Shown: positions 8,958 through 18,332, counted from the first letter of the stretch. The stretch is DNA of 64,000 nt from CALLVY01 sp937899855 (GCA_039820405.1 JBCBQC010000002.1:248001-312000), one strand, 5' to 3'. Notes: a model not told the origin generated them from the letters alone. Numbers and translations: made by a program.

Positions 8958-11090
8958 ATGAAAAAGTCTACTACGCTTGGCTTAGGGGTAGTGTTGCTCC
9001 TCTTTTTGTCATTCCTCACGGCCAATGCTCAACCCGCAAACGACAACGTTTGCGATGCGTTGCTGCTCACCCCCGACGACGCTCCCGTCACGATCAGCAA
9101 TATCGACGCCACAGCTGAGCCCGGTGAACAAGACCTCCAACCTAAGCTTCCCCTTCCCGCCTCCGTCGACGGAGGCCTCTGTGGGCCCCACGGTTGGTGC
9201 GATGCTTTCATGACCCACACCCTGTGGTTCAAATTTGTAGCGCCAGCTTCCACCGCCGTCACGATCGACGTCTGTGGCTCCACCTTTGATTCCCAACTGG
9301 CGCTTTACGAAGTAGGTGACTGTTCCGACTTTGGCACCTTTCGCCTACTCGATGCCTACGACGACATTCTAGGTTGTGGCATCGGCGCTGGCTTTTCGGC
9401 CCGCATCAGTTCGGAATGCCTCAACCCTGGTCAAGAGTACTACGTGGTGGTCGATGACTTCCAACCGCTCATGGATTTCCCACTCGACACGGGGGAAGTG
9501 GTCATTGCCATTTCGGTCGATGAACCCGTCAGTACGGGCGTCGCGCTGGAGTCTAACCCCATCGTTAAAGATCCCGTTTGCCCCGGTGGCAATCGCGGCT
9601 CGATCAATGTTGAGCTGGCCACGGGCGTACGGCCCATCTCCTACGTCTGGAGTACGGGCGATACCTCCCAGGACCTGCCCGGGGGGCTAGTCGGCGGAAC
9701 TTATACCCTTACGGTGACGGATTTTTGTCAAACCTCCGTGGTACAAACCTTCGAGCTGATCGACCCCGACGAACCCGAAGACCTGTCTTTTGATAGTCCT
9801 ACTTTTCAAAACGGCATCGTCAACCCCGTCAACTGTGGCGACGATCCTTTTCTGGGGCAAATTGCCGCTCCCATGGGTAGCGGGGTAAATCCCTTTACCT
9901 ACGCTTGGAGTACGGGCGATACCACGGGCTACATCGCCGATCTGACCAATGGAGAGTACCGCGTGACGGTAACCGATGGCTGCGGCATCAAGCAACTGGA
10001 ACAGACCTATTACCTGGGTGCTAGTGCGGGGCCCGATATCGATCAGGAAGGCGATTGTGAGCCGGTACGGATTGGGCTCGACTTATCGGATAGCGGTGGA
10101 GAAGTACAGAAGTATACCTACAATATCGACGAGACGCCGGTCAATGGGGTGATCTGTGGGGTGAATGGTTTTATCGGAGAGTTCTCCTTGTGGCGGACCT
10201 GGGACCTGGCGTCCGATTTTGGGCTGACCGGGACGGTGGACCTGGCGGGCATTGAAATTTACATCCGCTCCTTGCCCAACCTCGACGTGGCCGATGGGGT
10301 TCCCGTGCAGTTTATTGCCTACCAATCGTCGAGTAAGGTACTGGACGACGACGTGGTCCTGACGCCCCTCGACACCATCACGACCTTTATGCCCGGGGTG
10401 GATGAATTTGCTCCCTACGTCATCCCCTTCGAAATCAACGACTGGGATCCCACGGATGTGCTCGCCATTGAAGTTAAGATTCAGGATGGCGTATCCAATC
10501 TGGACAACCACGTTTTCAACTTTGCTTTCAGCGACTCGACCGTCTTGGCTTCCAGTACGGGAACGTTTCTTTCCGCTCCCTTCTGCTTCCTGCCCGAGTT
10601 TTACAACGACCTTCGGGTCTTTGGCTTTACGGGACAGCTCATCATGAACATGTACCTCTACGAAGGACAGGGACTGAGCTACCAGTGGGACGGCCCCGTC
10701 GATGACCCCACTAGCCCTACCCCCATGGCCATGGGTACTTCCTCGACTACGTACAATGTCACCATCACGGACGATGCCTGTGGTACGACCTTTACCGATG
10801 CGGTCAACGTCAGTTGTATTACGGTGGGCATTGACAATCCGGTTCCCACTACGTTTAGTATCCAACCCAATCCCAGCAGTGGTCGTTTTGAGTTGATCAA
10901 TCAGGGAGAAAATCGATTGATCGACCTACAAATTTACGACCTCCAGGGGCAGTTGGTGTACGGAAACCGACAGCGTTTCCAGAGTGGAGATCAGTATACC
11001 CTGGACCTGAGTGATCTCCCGCCGGGCATCTACCTGGCCCAGTTTGTCAACGATGATCAGGTGGAAAGTCAGAAGCTGATTATCCAATAA
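8958..11090 (+). CDS. T9SS-exported SprB-repeat protein (copy 2)
   Basis: 710 residues with signal peptide (MKKSTTLGLG..., cleavage near TANAQ). Domain order matches the upstream gene: PANDNVCDA domain (about 25-190), two SprB-type repeats ending in TVTDFC and TVTDGC, a beta-rich middle that starts with the same GPDID motif, a third partial repeat near the end, and a type IX sorting tail with NPSSGRF and PPGIYLAQF. The two proteins align over their whole length, so they arose by tandem duplication followed by clear divergence in the middle region. Surface adhesion or matrix roles are usual for this class, but the substrate here is unknown. A terminator follows. Confidence 0.9.
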   Translation: MKKSTTLGLGVVLLLFLSFLTANAQPANDNVCDALLLTPDDAPVTISNIDATAEPGEQDLQPKLPLPASVDGGLCGPHGWCDAFMTHTLWFKFVAPASTAVTIDVCGSTFDSQLALYEVGDCSDFGTFRLLDAYDDILGCGIGAGFSARISSECLNPGQEYYVVVDDFQPLMDFPLDTGEVVIAISVDEPVSTGVALESNPIVKDPVCPGGNRGSINVELATGVRPISYVWSTGDTSQDLPGGLVGGTYTLTVTDFCQTSVVQTFELIDPDEPEDLSFDSPTFQNGIVNPVNCGDDPFLGQIAAPMGSGVNPFTYAWSTGDTTGYIADLTNGEYRVTVTDGCGIKQLEQTYYLGASAGPDIDQEGDCEPVRIGLDLSDSGGEVQKYTYNIDETPVNGVICGVNGFIGEFSLWRTWDLASDFGLTGTVDLAGIEIYIRSLPNLDVADGVPVQFIAYQSSSKVLDDDVVLTPLDTITTFMPGVDEFAPYVIPFEINDWDPTDVLAIEVKIQDGVSNLDNHVFNFAFSDSTVLASSTGTFLSAPFCFLPEFYNDLRVFGFTGQLIMNMYLYEGQGLSYQWDGPVDDPTSPTPMAMGTSSTTYNVTITDDACGTTFTDAVNVSCITVGIDNPVPTTFSIQPNPSSGRFELINQGENRLIDLQIYDLQGQLVYGNRQRFQSGDQYTLDLSDLPPGIYLAQFVNDDQVESQKLIIQ

Positions 11091-11120
11091 AAAAGCTTAC
11101 TCAATAACGGTTAGTTTTTC

Positions 11121-11160
11121 AACGCGTCGGGACCCACGGAGGGATTCCGGCGCGTTTATT
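11121..11160 (+). terminator. Terminator after second SprB-repeat gene
   Basis: AACGCGTCGG (11121-11130) pairs with CCGGCGCGTT (11147-11156) with one T-G wobble, then TTATTTTC. It lies 30 nt after the stop codon. Confidence 0.65.
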
Positions 11161-11229
11161 TTCTCCGCTACTCCATTGAAATTGGCGAAGTCCAGTGGCG
11201 GAGTATTTGCTCCGCCACCAAACGCGCGA

Positions 11230-12759
11230 TTAAAGATCAAATTTGATGCCCTGAGCCAACGGCAGGTCCGGGCTGTAGTTGATGGTATTGGTCTGACGGC
11301 GCATGTAGGCTTTCCAGGAATCGGAACCACTCTCGCGGCCGCCCCCCGTCTCTTTCTCTCCCCCAAAGGCACCACCGATCTCCGCGCCACTGGTTCCGAT
11401 GTTGACGTTGGCAATGCCACAATCCGAACCGCTGGCCGAGAGGAAACGCTCCGCCTCGCGCATGTTGTTGGTCATGATGGCCGACGACAAGCCCTGGGGC
11501 ACACCGTTTTGCATGGCGATGGCTTCGTCGAGGGTGCGGTACTTCATGAGGTACAGAATGGGCGCGAAGGTTTCGTGTTGTACGATGGGATAGGTATTTT
11601 CTACTTCGGCCACACAGGGCTTGACGTAGCAACCGCTTTCGTAACCCTTGCCCTTGAGTACGCCCCCCTTTACGGCAAAACTTCCCCCCTGCTCTTCCAC
11701 GGCGCGCAGGGCCGTCTCGTAATGCTCCACCGCCAACTGATCGATCAGCGGGCCGACGTGCATCTTGGGATTGAGGGGATTGCCAATTTTGATTTGCTTG
11801 TAGGCCTTGACCAATTTGTTGCGCACCTCATCGTAGATGCTCTCGTGTAGGATGAGCCGTCGCGTCGTCGTACAGCGCTGTCCGGCCGTTCCTACCGCAC
11901 CAAACAGGGCGCCGGTCAAAACGAGTTTGAGGTCGGCTTCGGGAGTCACGACAATGGCATTGTTGCCACCCAGTTCGAGTAAGCTTCGTCCGAGCCGTTG
12001 GCCGACGGTAGCGGCTACGATTTTGCCCATGCGGGTACTGCCCGTCGCCGAAATCAGGGGCAGACGCTGGTCCTGGGTCATGTACTCCCCAACGACGTAG
12101 TCGCCGTTGATGATGCAAGTGACCCCTTCGGGTACTTTGTTGGCCTGGAGTACTTTTTGGAAAATGTTTTGACAGGCGATGCTACACAGCGGGGTCTTTT
12201 CGGAGGGTTTCCAGATACAGACATCCCCACAAACGAGGGCGATCATGGCGTTCCAGGACCACACCGCAACGGGAAAGTTGAAGGCGGAGATGATGCCGAC
12301 GATCCCCAGTGGGTGCCACTGCTCATACATCCGGTGAGCGGGGCGTTCGGAGTGCATGCTCAAACCGTAGAGCTGGCGCGACAGGCCAACGGCAAAGTCG
12401 CAGATGTCGATCATCTCTTGTACCTCTCCCCAGCCTTCCTGGAGGCTTTTGCCCATTTCGTAGGAAACGAGGCGGCCGAGTGGATCTTTGTACTTGCGCA
12501 ATTCATCGCCGTACTGCCGAACGATTTCACCCCGCTTGGGAGCGGGCATGGTTCGCCACACTTTGAAGGCTTTGGTGGCGGCGCGCACCACGCTTTCGTA
12601 TTCGCGCTTGGAGGTGACGCTAACGCTGCCGATCAATTCGCCGTCGACGGGGGAATAAGAATCGAGGTAGGATTTGGAAGAAGCCGTTGACTTGAGCCCC
12701 GTGCTGGTGCCGTTGTTTTTTTTCTTCAAACCCAGTTTTCTAAGGAAGTCCTTTTTCAT
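11230..12759 (-). CDS. amaB: ALDH7-family aldehyde dehydrogenase (probable alpha-aminoadipic semialdehyde dehydrogenase)
   Basis: A 509-residue NAD-dependent aldehyde dehydrogenase. Catalytic Cys296 (GQRCTTTRR), general base Glu262 (LELGGNN), Asn161 (SAFNFPVAVW) and the GSTRMG cofactor loop are present. The sequence around the active site and the HSERP, NVNIGTSGAEIGGAFGGEKETGGGRE segments are those of the antiquitin/ALDH7 group, which oxidises 2-aminoadipate semialdehyde in lysine breakdown. There is a lysine-rich N-terminal extension of about 25 residues compared with most relatives; an internal start is not obvious. It stands alone and no other lysine catabolic gene is in the window. Substrate is by family inference. 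Confidence 0.9.
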   Translation of the reverse strand: MKKDFLRKLGLKKKNNGTSTGLKSTASSKSYLDSYSPVDGELIGSVSVTSKREYESVVRAATKAFKVWRTMPAPKRGEIVRQYGDELRKYKDPLGRLVSYEMGKSLQEGWGEVQEMIDICDFAVGLSRQLYGLSMHSERPAHRMYEQWHPLGIVGIISAFNFPVAVWSWNAMIALVCGDVCIWKPSEKTPLCSIACQNIFQKVLQANKVPEGVTCIINGDYVVGEYMTQDQRLPLISATGSTRMGKIVAATVGQRLGRSLLELGGNNAIVVTPEADLKLVLTGALFGAVGTAGQRCTTTRRLILHESIYDEVRNKLVKAYKQIKIGNPLNPKMHVGPLIDQLAVEHYETALRAVEEQGGSFAVKGGVLKGKGYESGCYVKPCVAEVENTYPIVQHETFAPILYLMKYRTLDEAIAMQNGVPQGLSSAIMTNNMREAERFLSASGSDCGIANVNIGTSGAEIGGAFGGEKETGGGRESGSDSWKAYMRRQTNTINYSPDLPLAQGIKFDL

Positions 12760-13098
12760 CAGGTATGGTATTGATTTTAGTGGAGATTGCGTTGCTGCGC
12801 AATCCGGTTAGGTGGTTTTACTCGGGTGTTCTTAGCGCAGGATGGCCCAGAATGTTTCACCCAGCGGTAGAATTGGCGGCAAAGTTAGCAAGCCCCCGTA
12901 AAAAAGGAAAGTTTTGGACCGCTCTCGTCATTATTTTACCAATACCCAGCGCTTGGAAGCCATCTTCCCGTTTTAACAGCTTTTAACAAAAGGGGCAAAT
13001 GGTTTAACAAAAGGGTAAGTAATAATCGGCTTTTAAAACAGTTTTGGTAATGGTTTTTAAATAACGCAGTAACACAGCGGACAAAGCAAAACACGACC
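12760..13098. other. Intergenic region upstream of ALDH7 gene
   Basis: 339 nt that must contain the leftward promoter of the aldehyde dehydrogenase and the rightward promoter of the small gene at 13099. The right half (12960-13090) is AT-rich with runs such as GTTTTAACA. Short open frames here have no supporting features. Confidence 0.45.
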
Positions 13099-13388
13099 AT
13101 GACCACAAACAAACTTTCAAGTGCTCCCCAGATTTTCGGTAAGTTCCTGCGCTTACTGGCGCAAAGCTGGATCGGGGGGTATTTCCAAAAGCAAATTTTG
13201 AAGGACCTCCACAACGACTGGTTCGGTCGTCGCCCCAGCCTGGCCCCGGTGCCAGTGCTCCGGCCAAGACGATCCGGCGCCCCACACTGGGGGCAGCGTC
13301 GGGAGAGGTCATCCTAAAACCATTACAAGCATCAACCCAAACACGCCTTACCGAGCATTTGATCTACCTGGAGCGAACCGAGCAGTAA
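13099..13388 (+). pseudogene. Small hypothetical gene, apparently frameshifted
   Basis: From the ATG at 13099 a frame reads MTTNKLSSAPQIFG... and looks protein-like to about residue 43 (ends KDLHNDWFG), then turns into Arg/Pro-rich sequence and stops at 13317. In the frame one base back, the sequence open from 13143 becomes protein-like in its second half (Pro/Ala-rich linker, then GEVILKPLQAS and TRLTEHLIYLERTEQ) and stops with TAA at 13386-13388, 26 nt before a strong rightward terminator. Joined by a -1 shift this would be one protein of about 96 residues. Candidate slip or indel points include the G6 run at 13174-13179 and the C4 and G5 runs between 13231 and 13293. It is either a broken gene, an assembly error or a programmed shift. 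No family recognised. Confidence 0.45.
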
Positions 13389-13413
13389 GGCCTGGGAAAA
13401 CTACACTACCGGC

Positions 13414-13452
13414 GACACCCGGAAATACCGAGCTCTGCGGTGTCCCTTTTTT
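13414..13452 (+). terminator. Terminator after the small frameshifted gene
   Basis: GACACC (13414-13419) pairs with GGTGTC (13439-13444), with an inner CGG-AAATA-CCG hairpin, followed by CCTTTTTT. Its orientation supports a rightward transcript ending here. Confidence 0.7.
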
Positions 13453-13508
13453 GAAAAGTATTCCGCTCCGGCGGATCGAAGAATAACAGTTCACGGGATT
13501 ATTTTTTC

Positions 13509-13544
13509 GGCAGGACCTACAAAGGTGAGGTCCTGCCTTTTTTT
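13509..13544 (+). terminator. Second rightward terminator, abutting the MMPL gene
   Basis: GGCAGGACCT (13509-13518) pairs perfectly with AGGTCCTGCC (13528-13537), followed by seven T (13538-13544). On the plus strand this is a textbook terminator. For the leftward MMPL gene the hairpin also follows the stop codon directly, but the minus-strand tail is A-rich, so it would be a poor terminator in that direction. Confidence 0.75.
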
Positions 13545-15786
13545 ATGCCCGATCCCGAAGTGCCATTCGCAATAAGAGGGGAAGTACGAAGAGGTCGGCC
13601 AGTACGGCGCTCAGCAGCGTCAGGCTAATCAGCAGACCGATCGTGACGCTGGGGGGGTGAATCGAAAACAGCATCACCAGAAAACCAAAGAAGAGAATGA
13701 TCGTGGTCAGACAAATGGCCTTGCCCGTTTCCATAAAGGTAATTTCCAGCGACTCCTCCAGACTCAGGCCCTTGTCCCGCGCCAGCTTGAATTTGGATAA
13801 AAAGTGAATCGTATCATCGACGGCAATTCCAAAGACGATGACGAAGACGATGGAGACTCCCGCCTCCAGCTCAATACCCACAAAGCCAATGAGCGCCCCC
13901 GCCAGTAGGAGGGGAAAAACGTTGGGAATCATCGAGATCAGTACCAGGCGCCAGTCGCGAAACAATGCCGCCATCAAAAAGCCGATGATCAAAATGGCGA
14001 TGCCCAGCCCCTGCAAGAGGCTATTGCGGACGTAATCCGCATTTTTATCGATGATCAAACCCATTCCGGTACGTTGAAATTTGACGACCGTACTGTCCGT
14101 ATTTTCCACAATCCACCGATCCAAATCCTGCGCGATCACCTTGACGTTATCCGCTCCCAAATCGTTGACCCGCGAGGTAATCCGAGCCTTTTTACCATCC
14201 CGACTGAGTAGGATGTTTCCCGCATCATCCGGCAATTGATCGACCAGTTTTTGGTAGCGGGCAAAGGTCGCCTTCCCCTCCGGAAACTGGTAGGCCGACT
14301 GGCGGTTGTTGCGCATCATTTGGTTGATGCTCTTGTAAACCGTCGTCAGCGAATTGATCGACCCGATGCCCCGGAGCGAATCGAGGTAGGATTCTACCTT
14401 GACCATTTCCTGGAGCACTTCGTAATCATCAGCCCGGTAATCGCCCTGGGCGAAGACGGCCAGCTCGAAGGGGCGGAAACCCGAATATTCGCGTTCGAAA
14501 AAGAGAAAATCTTCCGAAATCTTTTTGCCGCGGGGCAGGCTGCTCTTTAGTTTGTAATTGGTCGTGACCTGCGACAGCCCCACGAAGCACAGGATAAGCA
14601 CGCCGATACTCGTGATGCCGATCAGGCGGGGTTGTCGGAGGGTAAAATGGTAGGCCCAGCGCATGCTCCGTTCCCAGAAGGCTTGGCCACGGCCCAGTTT
14701 GATCAGCTGTTCGCGATCGAAGAGGGAGAGGATGGCGGTGGTGAGGAAAATGACGGTCCCAAAGGCGACGAGTACCCCAAAGGCGGCGTTGACGCCAAAC
14801 TGTTGGATGGGTACGAGGCGGCTGGTGAGCAGGGTGGCGAATCCGATGGCGGTGGTCACGGAGGTGAGGAAGGTGGCCAGGCCGATCTCCTTGACCGTTA
14901 TCCACACCGCATCCTTTTTGGTTTTGCCCTTGCGCAACTCATCGATGTACTTGGTCATGATGTGGATCACGTCGGAGGTCCCCACGATGATCATGATGAC
15001 GGGGTAGAGCGCCGACATGGCGTTGAGCGGTCGGCCGGTGATGCCCAGGCCGCCGAGGAAGAGCAGGAGCCCCAGAGCGATGGAAAACAGCGCGATGGCG
15101 ATGCCCCAGGGTTTGCGGAAGATCCAGAACATCACCAGGCTTACCAAAATGCCCGAGACGATGGCCGATACGGCGACTTCGCGTTTTTGCATCTCCACCA
15201 TTTCCTTTTGAAAGTAGGCGGGGCCCAGGATGTGGTAGCGGTCAAAATTGTAGCCCTCCACCAGCGGCGTCAGGGCGGCGATCAGCTTTTCCGACTCTTC
15301 GACCAGGACGCTGGTGTCGGTCTTCATGGCGACGACCAGGGAATTGGCCTCTTCGTCGATAAAGGTATTGAGGAAGCGCTGATCGGCCAGGATGCGTTCG
15401 CGGTCGCGGTCGTAGCGCTCGGGCTGATCGATATGGATGGTGGGTACGGTGGTGATGCCAAAGGGGGTCTTGAGGGGGTAGGCAATCTGGGTGAGCGAAT
15501 TGCTTTCGAGGATGTAGGGCAGATCGCGGGTTTTGATGCTAAAATCATTGAAACGCTCCAGGAAGGACTGCTCGAACACGCCCCCTTCGTTTTCCACCGC
15601 CACGAGCAGGAAATTGATGTCGGTCTCGAAGGCCTCGATAAACTCTTGGTAGAATTCGAGATCGGGATCGCCCTGGGGAAAAAATTCTTCAAAAGAAAAG
15701 GAAAACTGGAGTTGGAGCGCGTAAAAAACGCTGCCCGCCGTGAGGATGGTAAAAACGATGAAAATCGATTGTCTGAGTCGCCGCAT
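13543..15786 (-). CDS. MMPL/RND-superfamily exporter
   Basis: A 747-residue inner-membrane protein with the duplicated RND layout: a first membrane helix near residues 5-25, a large periplasmic loop (about 30-200), five helices to about residue 360, then the same pattern again in the second half (loop about 410-575, helices to the end). The second half contains GIAVDDTIHF, the Asp-bearing helix segment typical of proton-coupled RND/SSD proteins; the first half has GTSDVIHIMTKY in the equivalent place. It is the single-gene MMPL type, thought to move lipids or hydrophobic compounds, not the tripartite drug pump. No adaptor gene adjoins it. Substrate unknown. Confidence 0.9.
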   Translation of the reverse strand: MRRLRQSIFIVFTILTAGSVFYALQLQFSFSFEEFFPQGDPDLEFYQEFIEAFETDINFLLVAVENEGGVFEQSFLERFNDFSIKTRDLPYILESNSLTQIAYPLKTPFGITTVPTIHIDQPERYDRDRERILADQRFLNTFIDEEANSLVVAMKTDTSVLVEESEKLIAALTPLVEGYNFDRYHILGPAYFQKEMVEMQKREVAVSAIVSGILVSLVMFWIFRKPWGIAIALFSIALGLLLFLGGLGITGRPLNAMSALYPVIMIIVGTSDVIHIMTKYIDELRKGKTKKDAVWITVKEIGLATFLTSVTTAIGFATLLTSRLVPIQQFGVNAAFGVLVAFGTVIFLTTAILSLFDREQLIKLGRGQAFWERSMRWAYHFTLRQPRLIGITSIGVLILCFVGLSQVTTNYKLKSSLPRGKKISEDFLFFEREYSGFRPFELAVFAQGDYRADDYEVLQEMVKVESYLDSLRGIGSINSLTTVYKSINQMMRNNRQSAYQFPEGKATFARYQKLVDQLPDDAGNILLSRDGKKARITSRVNDLGADNVKVIAQDLDRWIVENTDSTVVKFQRTGMGLIIDKNADYVRNSLLQGLGIAILIIGFLMAALFRDWRLVLISMIPNVFPLLLAGALIGFVGIELEAGVSIVFVIVFGIAVDDTIHFLSKFKLARDKGLSLEESLEITFMETGKAICLTTIILFFGFLVMLFSIHPPSVTIGLLISLTLLSAVLADLFVLPLLLRMALRDRA

Positions 15787-15927
15787 GAACCGTTATTTAT
15801 GCCTACTACAACCCGATTTAACCGGGCTGGTTTAACCCGCCTTTCATTTTTTACCCTCCGATGAACATTGGCAGGAGTACTCCCGGAGGAAGCACCCGAC
15901 ACATTTCAATTTTTGACCATATTAAGT

Positions 15928-15935
15928 TATCTTTG
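15928..15935 (+). promoter_or_regulatory. Probable -7 box (TATCTTTG)
   Basis: Exact match to the Bacteroidota TAnnTTTG element, 14 nt before the ATG at 15950. The resulting leader would be very short. No good -33 TTG at normal spacing is seen. Confidence 0.5.
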
Positions 15936-15949
15936 GAAAAACCACGCGC

Positions 15950-17116
15950 ATGATCCTCTCCCTATTCGCCGGCCTCACCGCCATTGGTATTTTTGGCCGC
16001 GTTCTCTTCATATTCATCATTTCCGTCTTTATGCCCCTGACGGCCATTTCCTTCTTTCGCTACATGATTCCCAAGAAGGAAAAGGAATACCAAAAAGCGC
16101 TCGACGATATGAAAATTCGGAGTAGCCGCAAAGTCTCCGACTCCCATTCGCCCCTACGCTACGCGCTGCCCGTCTCCTTTGCCTCGCTGATCTGCTTTTT
16201 CGCCGTCGTCTACATCAATTTCGCCGACCAAGCCGCCGCCAATGTAAAGGACAGTCTGCTCCTCACCGGGGCCTACTTCGGAGAGGAAAAGGTCACCCTG
16301 GTACGGCAGAGCATGGTGGTGCTGGGCTACGCTTTCCTCGGGGGCTTCCTCTGGTCGGCCTCCAACATCATCCGCCGCCTGGTCGCCAACGACCTCTCCC
16401 CCAGCGTCTACTACAGCGCCGGAATCCGCATCCTCCTGGCCTCGGCCACCGCCCTGATCCTGTCTTTCGTGCTCGGCGAGCAAAGCGACGCCACCGGCAT
16501 CATCAACCTCAAATCCTCCCTCCCCGCCATCGCCTTCCTCACCGGGATGTTTCCCGAGCGCATTTTACTATACCTCATCAAACTGTTCCAAAAGTTCATC
16601 AACCCCGACGAAATCAACGCCAACCAGCTCTCGCTCTACCACGTCCAGGGCATCAGTATGCAGCACAAGGAACGCCTGGAAGAAGTGGGGATCGACAATG
16701 CCCAAAACCTAGCCACCGCCAGCCTCACCCAAATGCTGATCGATACCCCCTACCAATCGCGCCAACTGCTCGACTGGATCGGGCAAGCCAAGCTGCTTTG
16801 CTACGTCAAGGAAGACATCGACAAGCTGCGGAGTGTGGGCATCCGCTCGGTCTTTGACCTGTTTAGCAAGGGCAAATCGGTCGAGCAACTGCAGCAGGTC
16901 GCGACGGACATTGGGCTCAACCCCACCCTCCTAGAAAATATTTACGATCAGGTCATCTCCGACCGCGGCATCAATAGCCTCAACCGCTTCCTCAACGGCG
17001 TCAACACGCCCGCCGCCCAGTCGGCTGCCGAGAAAGCGAAATCGGAGGGATCCCCTCCGGAGGCGGATACGCCGCCCCTGGAAGTTTCCGTTTCCAGTGA
17101 GGCCCATGAGCAGTAA
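15950..17116 (+). CDS. Multi-pass membrane protein with HhH-like C-terminal region
   Basis: 388 residues. Hydrophobic segments are visible near residues 3-32, 65-85, 118-135 and 152-178, so the N-terminal half is membrane-embedded. The cytoplasmic half (about 215-345) contains two similar helical units: QHKERLEEVGIDNAQNLATA and later DIDKLRSVGIRSVFDLFSKG, each of the form charged helix, GI turn, second helix, which resembles helix-hairpin-helix or DUF4332-like repeats. The tail is Pro/Glu/Ala-rich. The ATG of the MFS gene lies inside its last codons, so the two are translationally coupled. I do not recognise a named family; function unknown. Confidence 0.8.
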   Translation: MILSLFAGLTAIGIFGRVLFIFIISVFMPLTAISFFRYMIPKKEKEYQKALDDMKIRSSRKVSDSHSPLRYALPVSFASLICFFAVVYINFADQAAANVKDSLLLTGAYFGEEKVTLVRQSMVVLGYAFLGGFLWSASNIIRRLVANDLSPSVYYSAGIRILLASATALILSFVLGEQSDATGIINLKSSLPAIAFLTGMFPERILLYLIKLFQKFINPDEINANQLSLYHVQGISMQHKERLEEVGIDNAQNLATASLTQMLIDTPYQSRQLLDWIGQAKLLCYVKEDIDKLRSVGIRSVFDLFSKGKSVEQLQQVATDIGLNPTLLENIYDQVISDRGINSLNRFLNGVNTPAAQSAAEKAKSEGSPPEADTPPLEVSVSSEAHEQ

Positions 17117-18332
17117 ACGCGGTATCCTGACGGTAATCGTTCTGGCGCAGTTTTGCTGTACCTCGCTCTGGTTTGCGGGCAATGCCGTGATGACGGAGCT
17201 GATCCAGCACTTTGGCCTACCCGGTCCGGCGGTGGCTTGGCTCACTTCGGCGGTACAGCTGGGTTTTATCAGTGGCACCCTCGTTTTTGCCCTCCTGACG
17301 GTCGCCGATCGCTTCCCCCCTTCGCGGGTCTTCTTTTGGAGTGCGGTACTCGGGGCTACCTTCAACCTGGGGGTGATCGCCGAGGGGCAACATTTGGGGA
17401 GTTTGGTACTGCTCCGTTTTGCCACGGGCTTCTTTTTGGCGGGCATTTATCCAGTAGGAATGAAAATTGCAGCGGATTACTTTCAGCAAGGGCTGGGCCA
17501 GTCCCTCGGTTTTTTGGTGGGGGCCTTGGTGCTGGGAACGGCTTTTCCCCACCTTTTACGGGGTTTGCTGGCCGATCTCCCCTGGCGGGCGGTGCTAATG
17601 GGCACCAGTGCCCTGGCCGTATTGGGCGGCCTTTTGATGTATCTACTCGTACCCGATGGGCCCTACCGCAAAGCCGGACAGGGGCTCGACCTTTCCGCGG
17701 TTTGGCGCGTTTTCCAAAACCGACGCTTCCGGGCAGCGGCTTTTGGTTATTTTGGTCACATGTGGGAGCTGTACGCCTTCTGGGCCTTTGTACCGGTCGT
17801 ACTGACGGCCTACCAGTTGGCCAACGGTGGCTTGGCGTACGGCGTATCCTGGTGGTCTTTTGCCATCATCGGGGTCGGTGGGCTGGCCTGTGTGTTGGGC
17901 GCTTATCTGGCGCGGTCCTGGGGAACGCAGCGGACGGCATTTGTGGCGCTCAGTCTATCCGGGCTTTGTTGTTTGCTCTCTCCCGGGGTATACCTCTACG
18001 CTGGTCCGACCCTATTTCTGGGCTTTTACCTGTTTTGGGGCATGGTGGTGATTGCGGATTCGCCCCTTTTTTCCACCCTGGTCGCTCAAAATGCCATCCC
18101 GGAGATCAAAGGTACCGCACTGACCATCGTCAATTGTATCGGCTTTGCCATCACGATTTTTAGCATTCAATTGCTCGACTATTGCCGACAATTGCTCCCC
18201 AGCGCCTATCTTTATCTGGCGCTGGTCATTGGCCCCATCCTGGGTTTGTGGGCACTGACCCGATCGCCAGAAGGCCCACCCGCTGCGGAGGCACCCCCCC
18301 TTCAACGGGACCAAAAAACATCCGGTACTTAG
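17106..18332 (+). CDS. Major facilitator superfamily transporter
   Basis: About 408 residues with twelve hydrophobic segments in two sets of six separated by a hydrophilic stretch near residues 185-210. The loop after helix 2 has a weak DRFPPSR version of the MFS signature, and RFATGFFLAGIYPVGMK in helix 4 is typical of small-solute MFS carriers. I prefer the ATG at 17106 to the GTG at 17097; either overlaps the end of the preceding membrane protein, implying coupling. Substrate cannot be told from the sequence. Confidence 0.9.
   Translation: MSSKRGILTVIVLAQFCCTSLWFAGNAVMTELIQHFGLPGPAVAWLTSAVQLGFISGTLVFALLTVADRFPPSRVFFWSAVLGATFNLGVIAEGQHLGSLVLLRFATGFFLAGIYPVGMKIAADYFQQGLGQSLGFLVGALVLGTAFPHLLRGLLADLPWRAVLMGTSALAVLGGLLMYLLVPDGPYRKAGQGLDLSAVWRVFQNRRFRAAAFGYFGHMWELYAFWAFVPVVLTAYQLANGGLAYGVSWWSFAIIGVGGLACVLGAYLARSWGTQRTAFVALSLSGLCCLLSPGVYLYAGPTLFLGFYLFWGMVVIADSPLFSTLVAQNAIPEIKGTALTIVNCIGFAITIFSIQLLDYCRQLLPSAYLYLALVIGPILGLWALTRSPEGPPAAEAPPLQRDQKTSGT

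Noticed and set aside
13345..13391. Inverted repeat GCCTTAC/GTAAGGC as a possible small RNA
   Set aside because: One arm includes the stop codon of the frameshifted small gene and no further compensating stem is visible, so coding is a simpler explanation.
14632..15864. 410-residue rightward frame opposite the MMPL gene
   Set aside because: His/Gly/Asp-rich shadow of the MMPL gene; no signal or domain.
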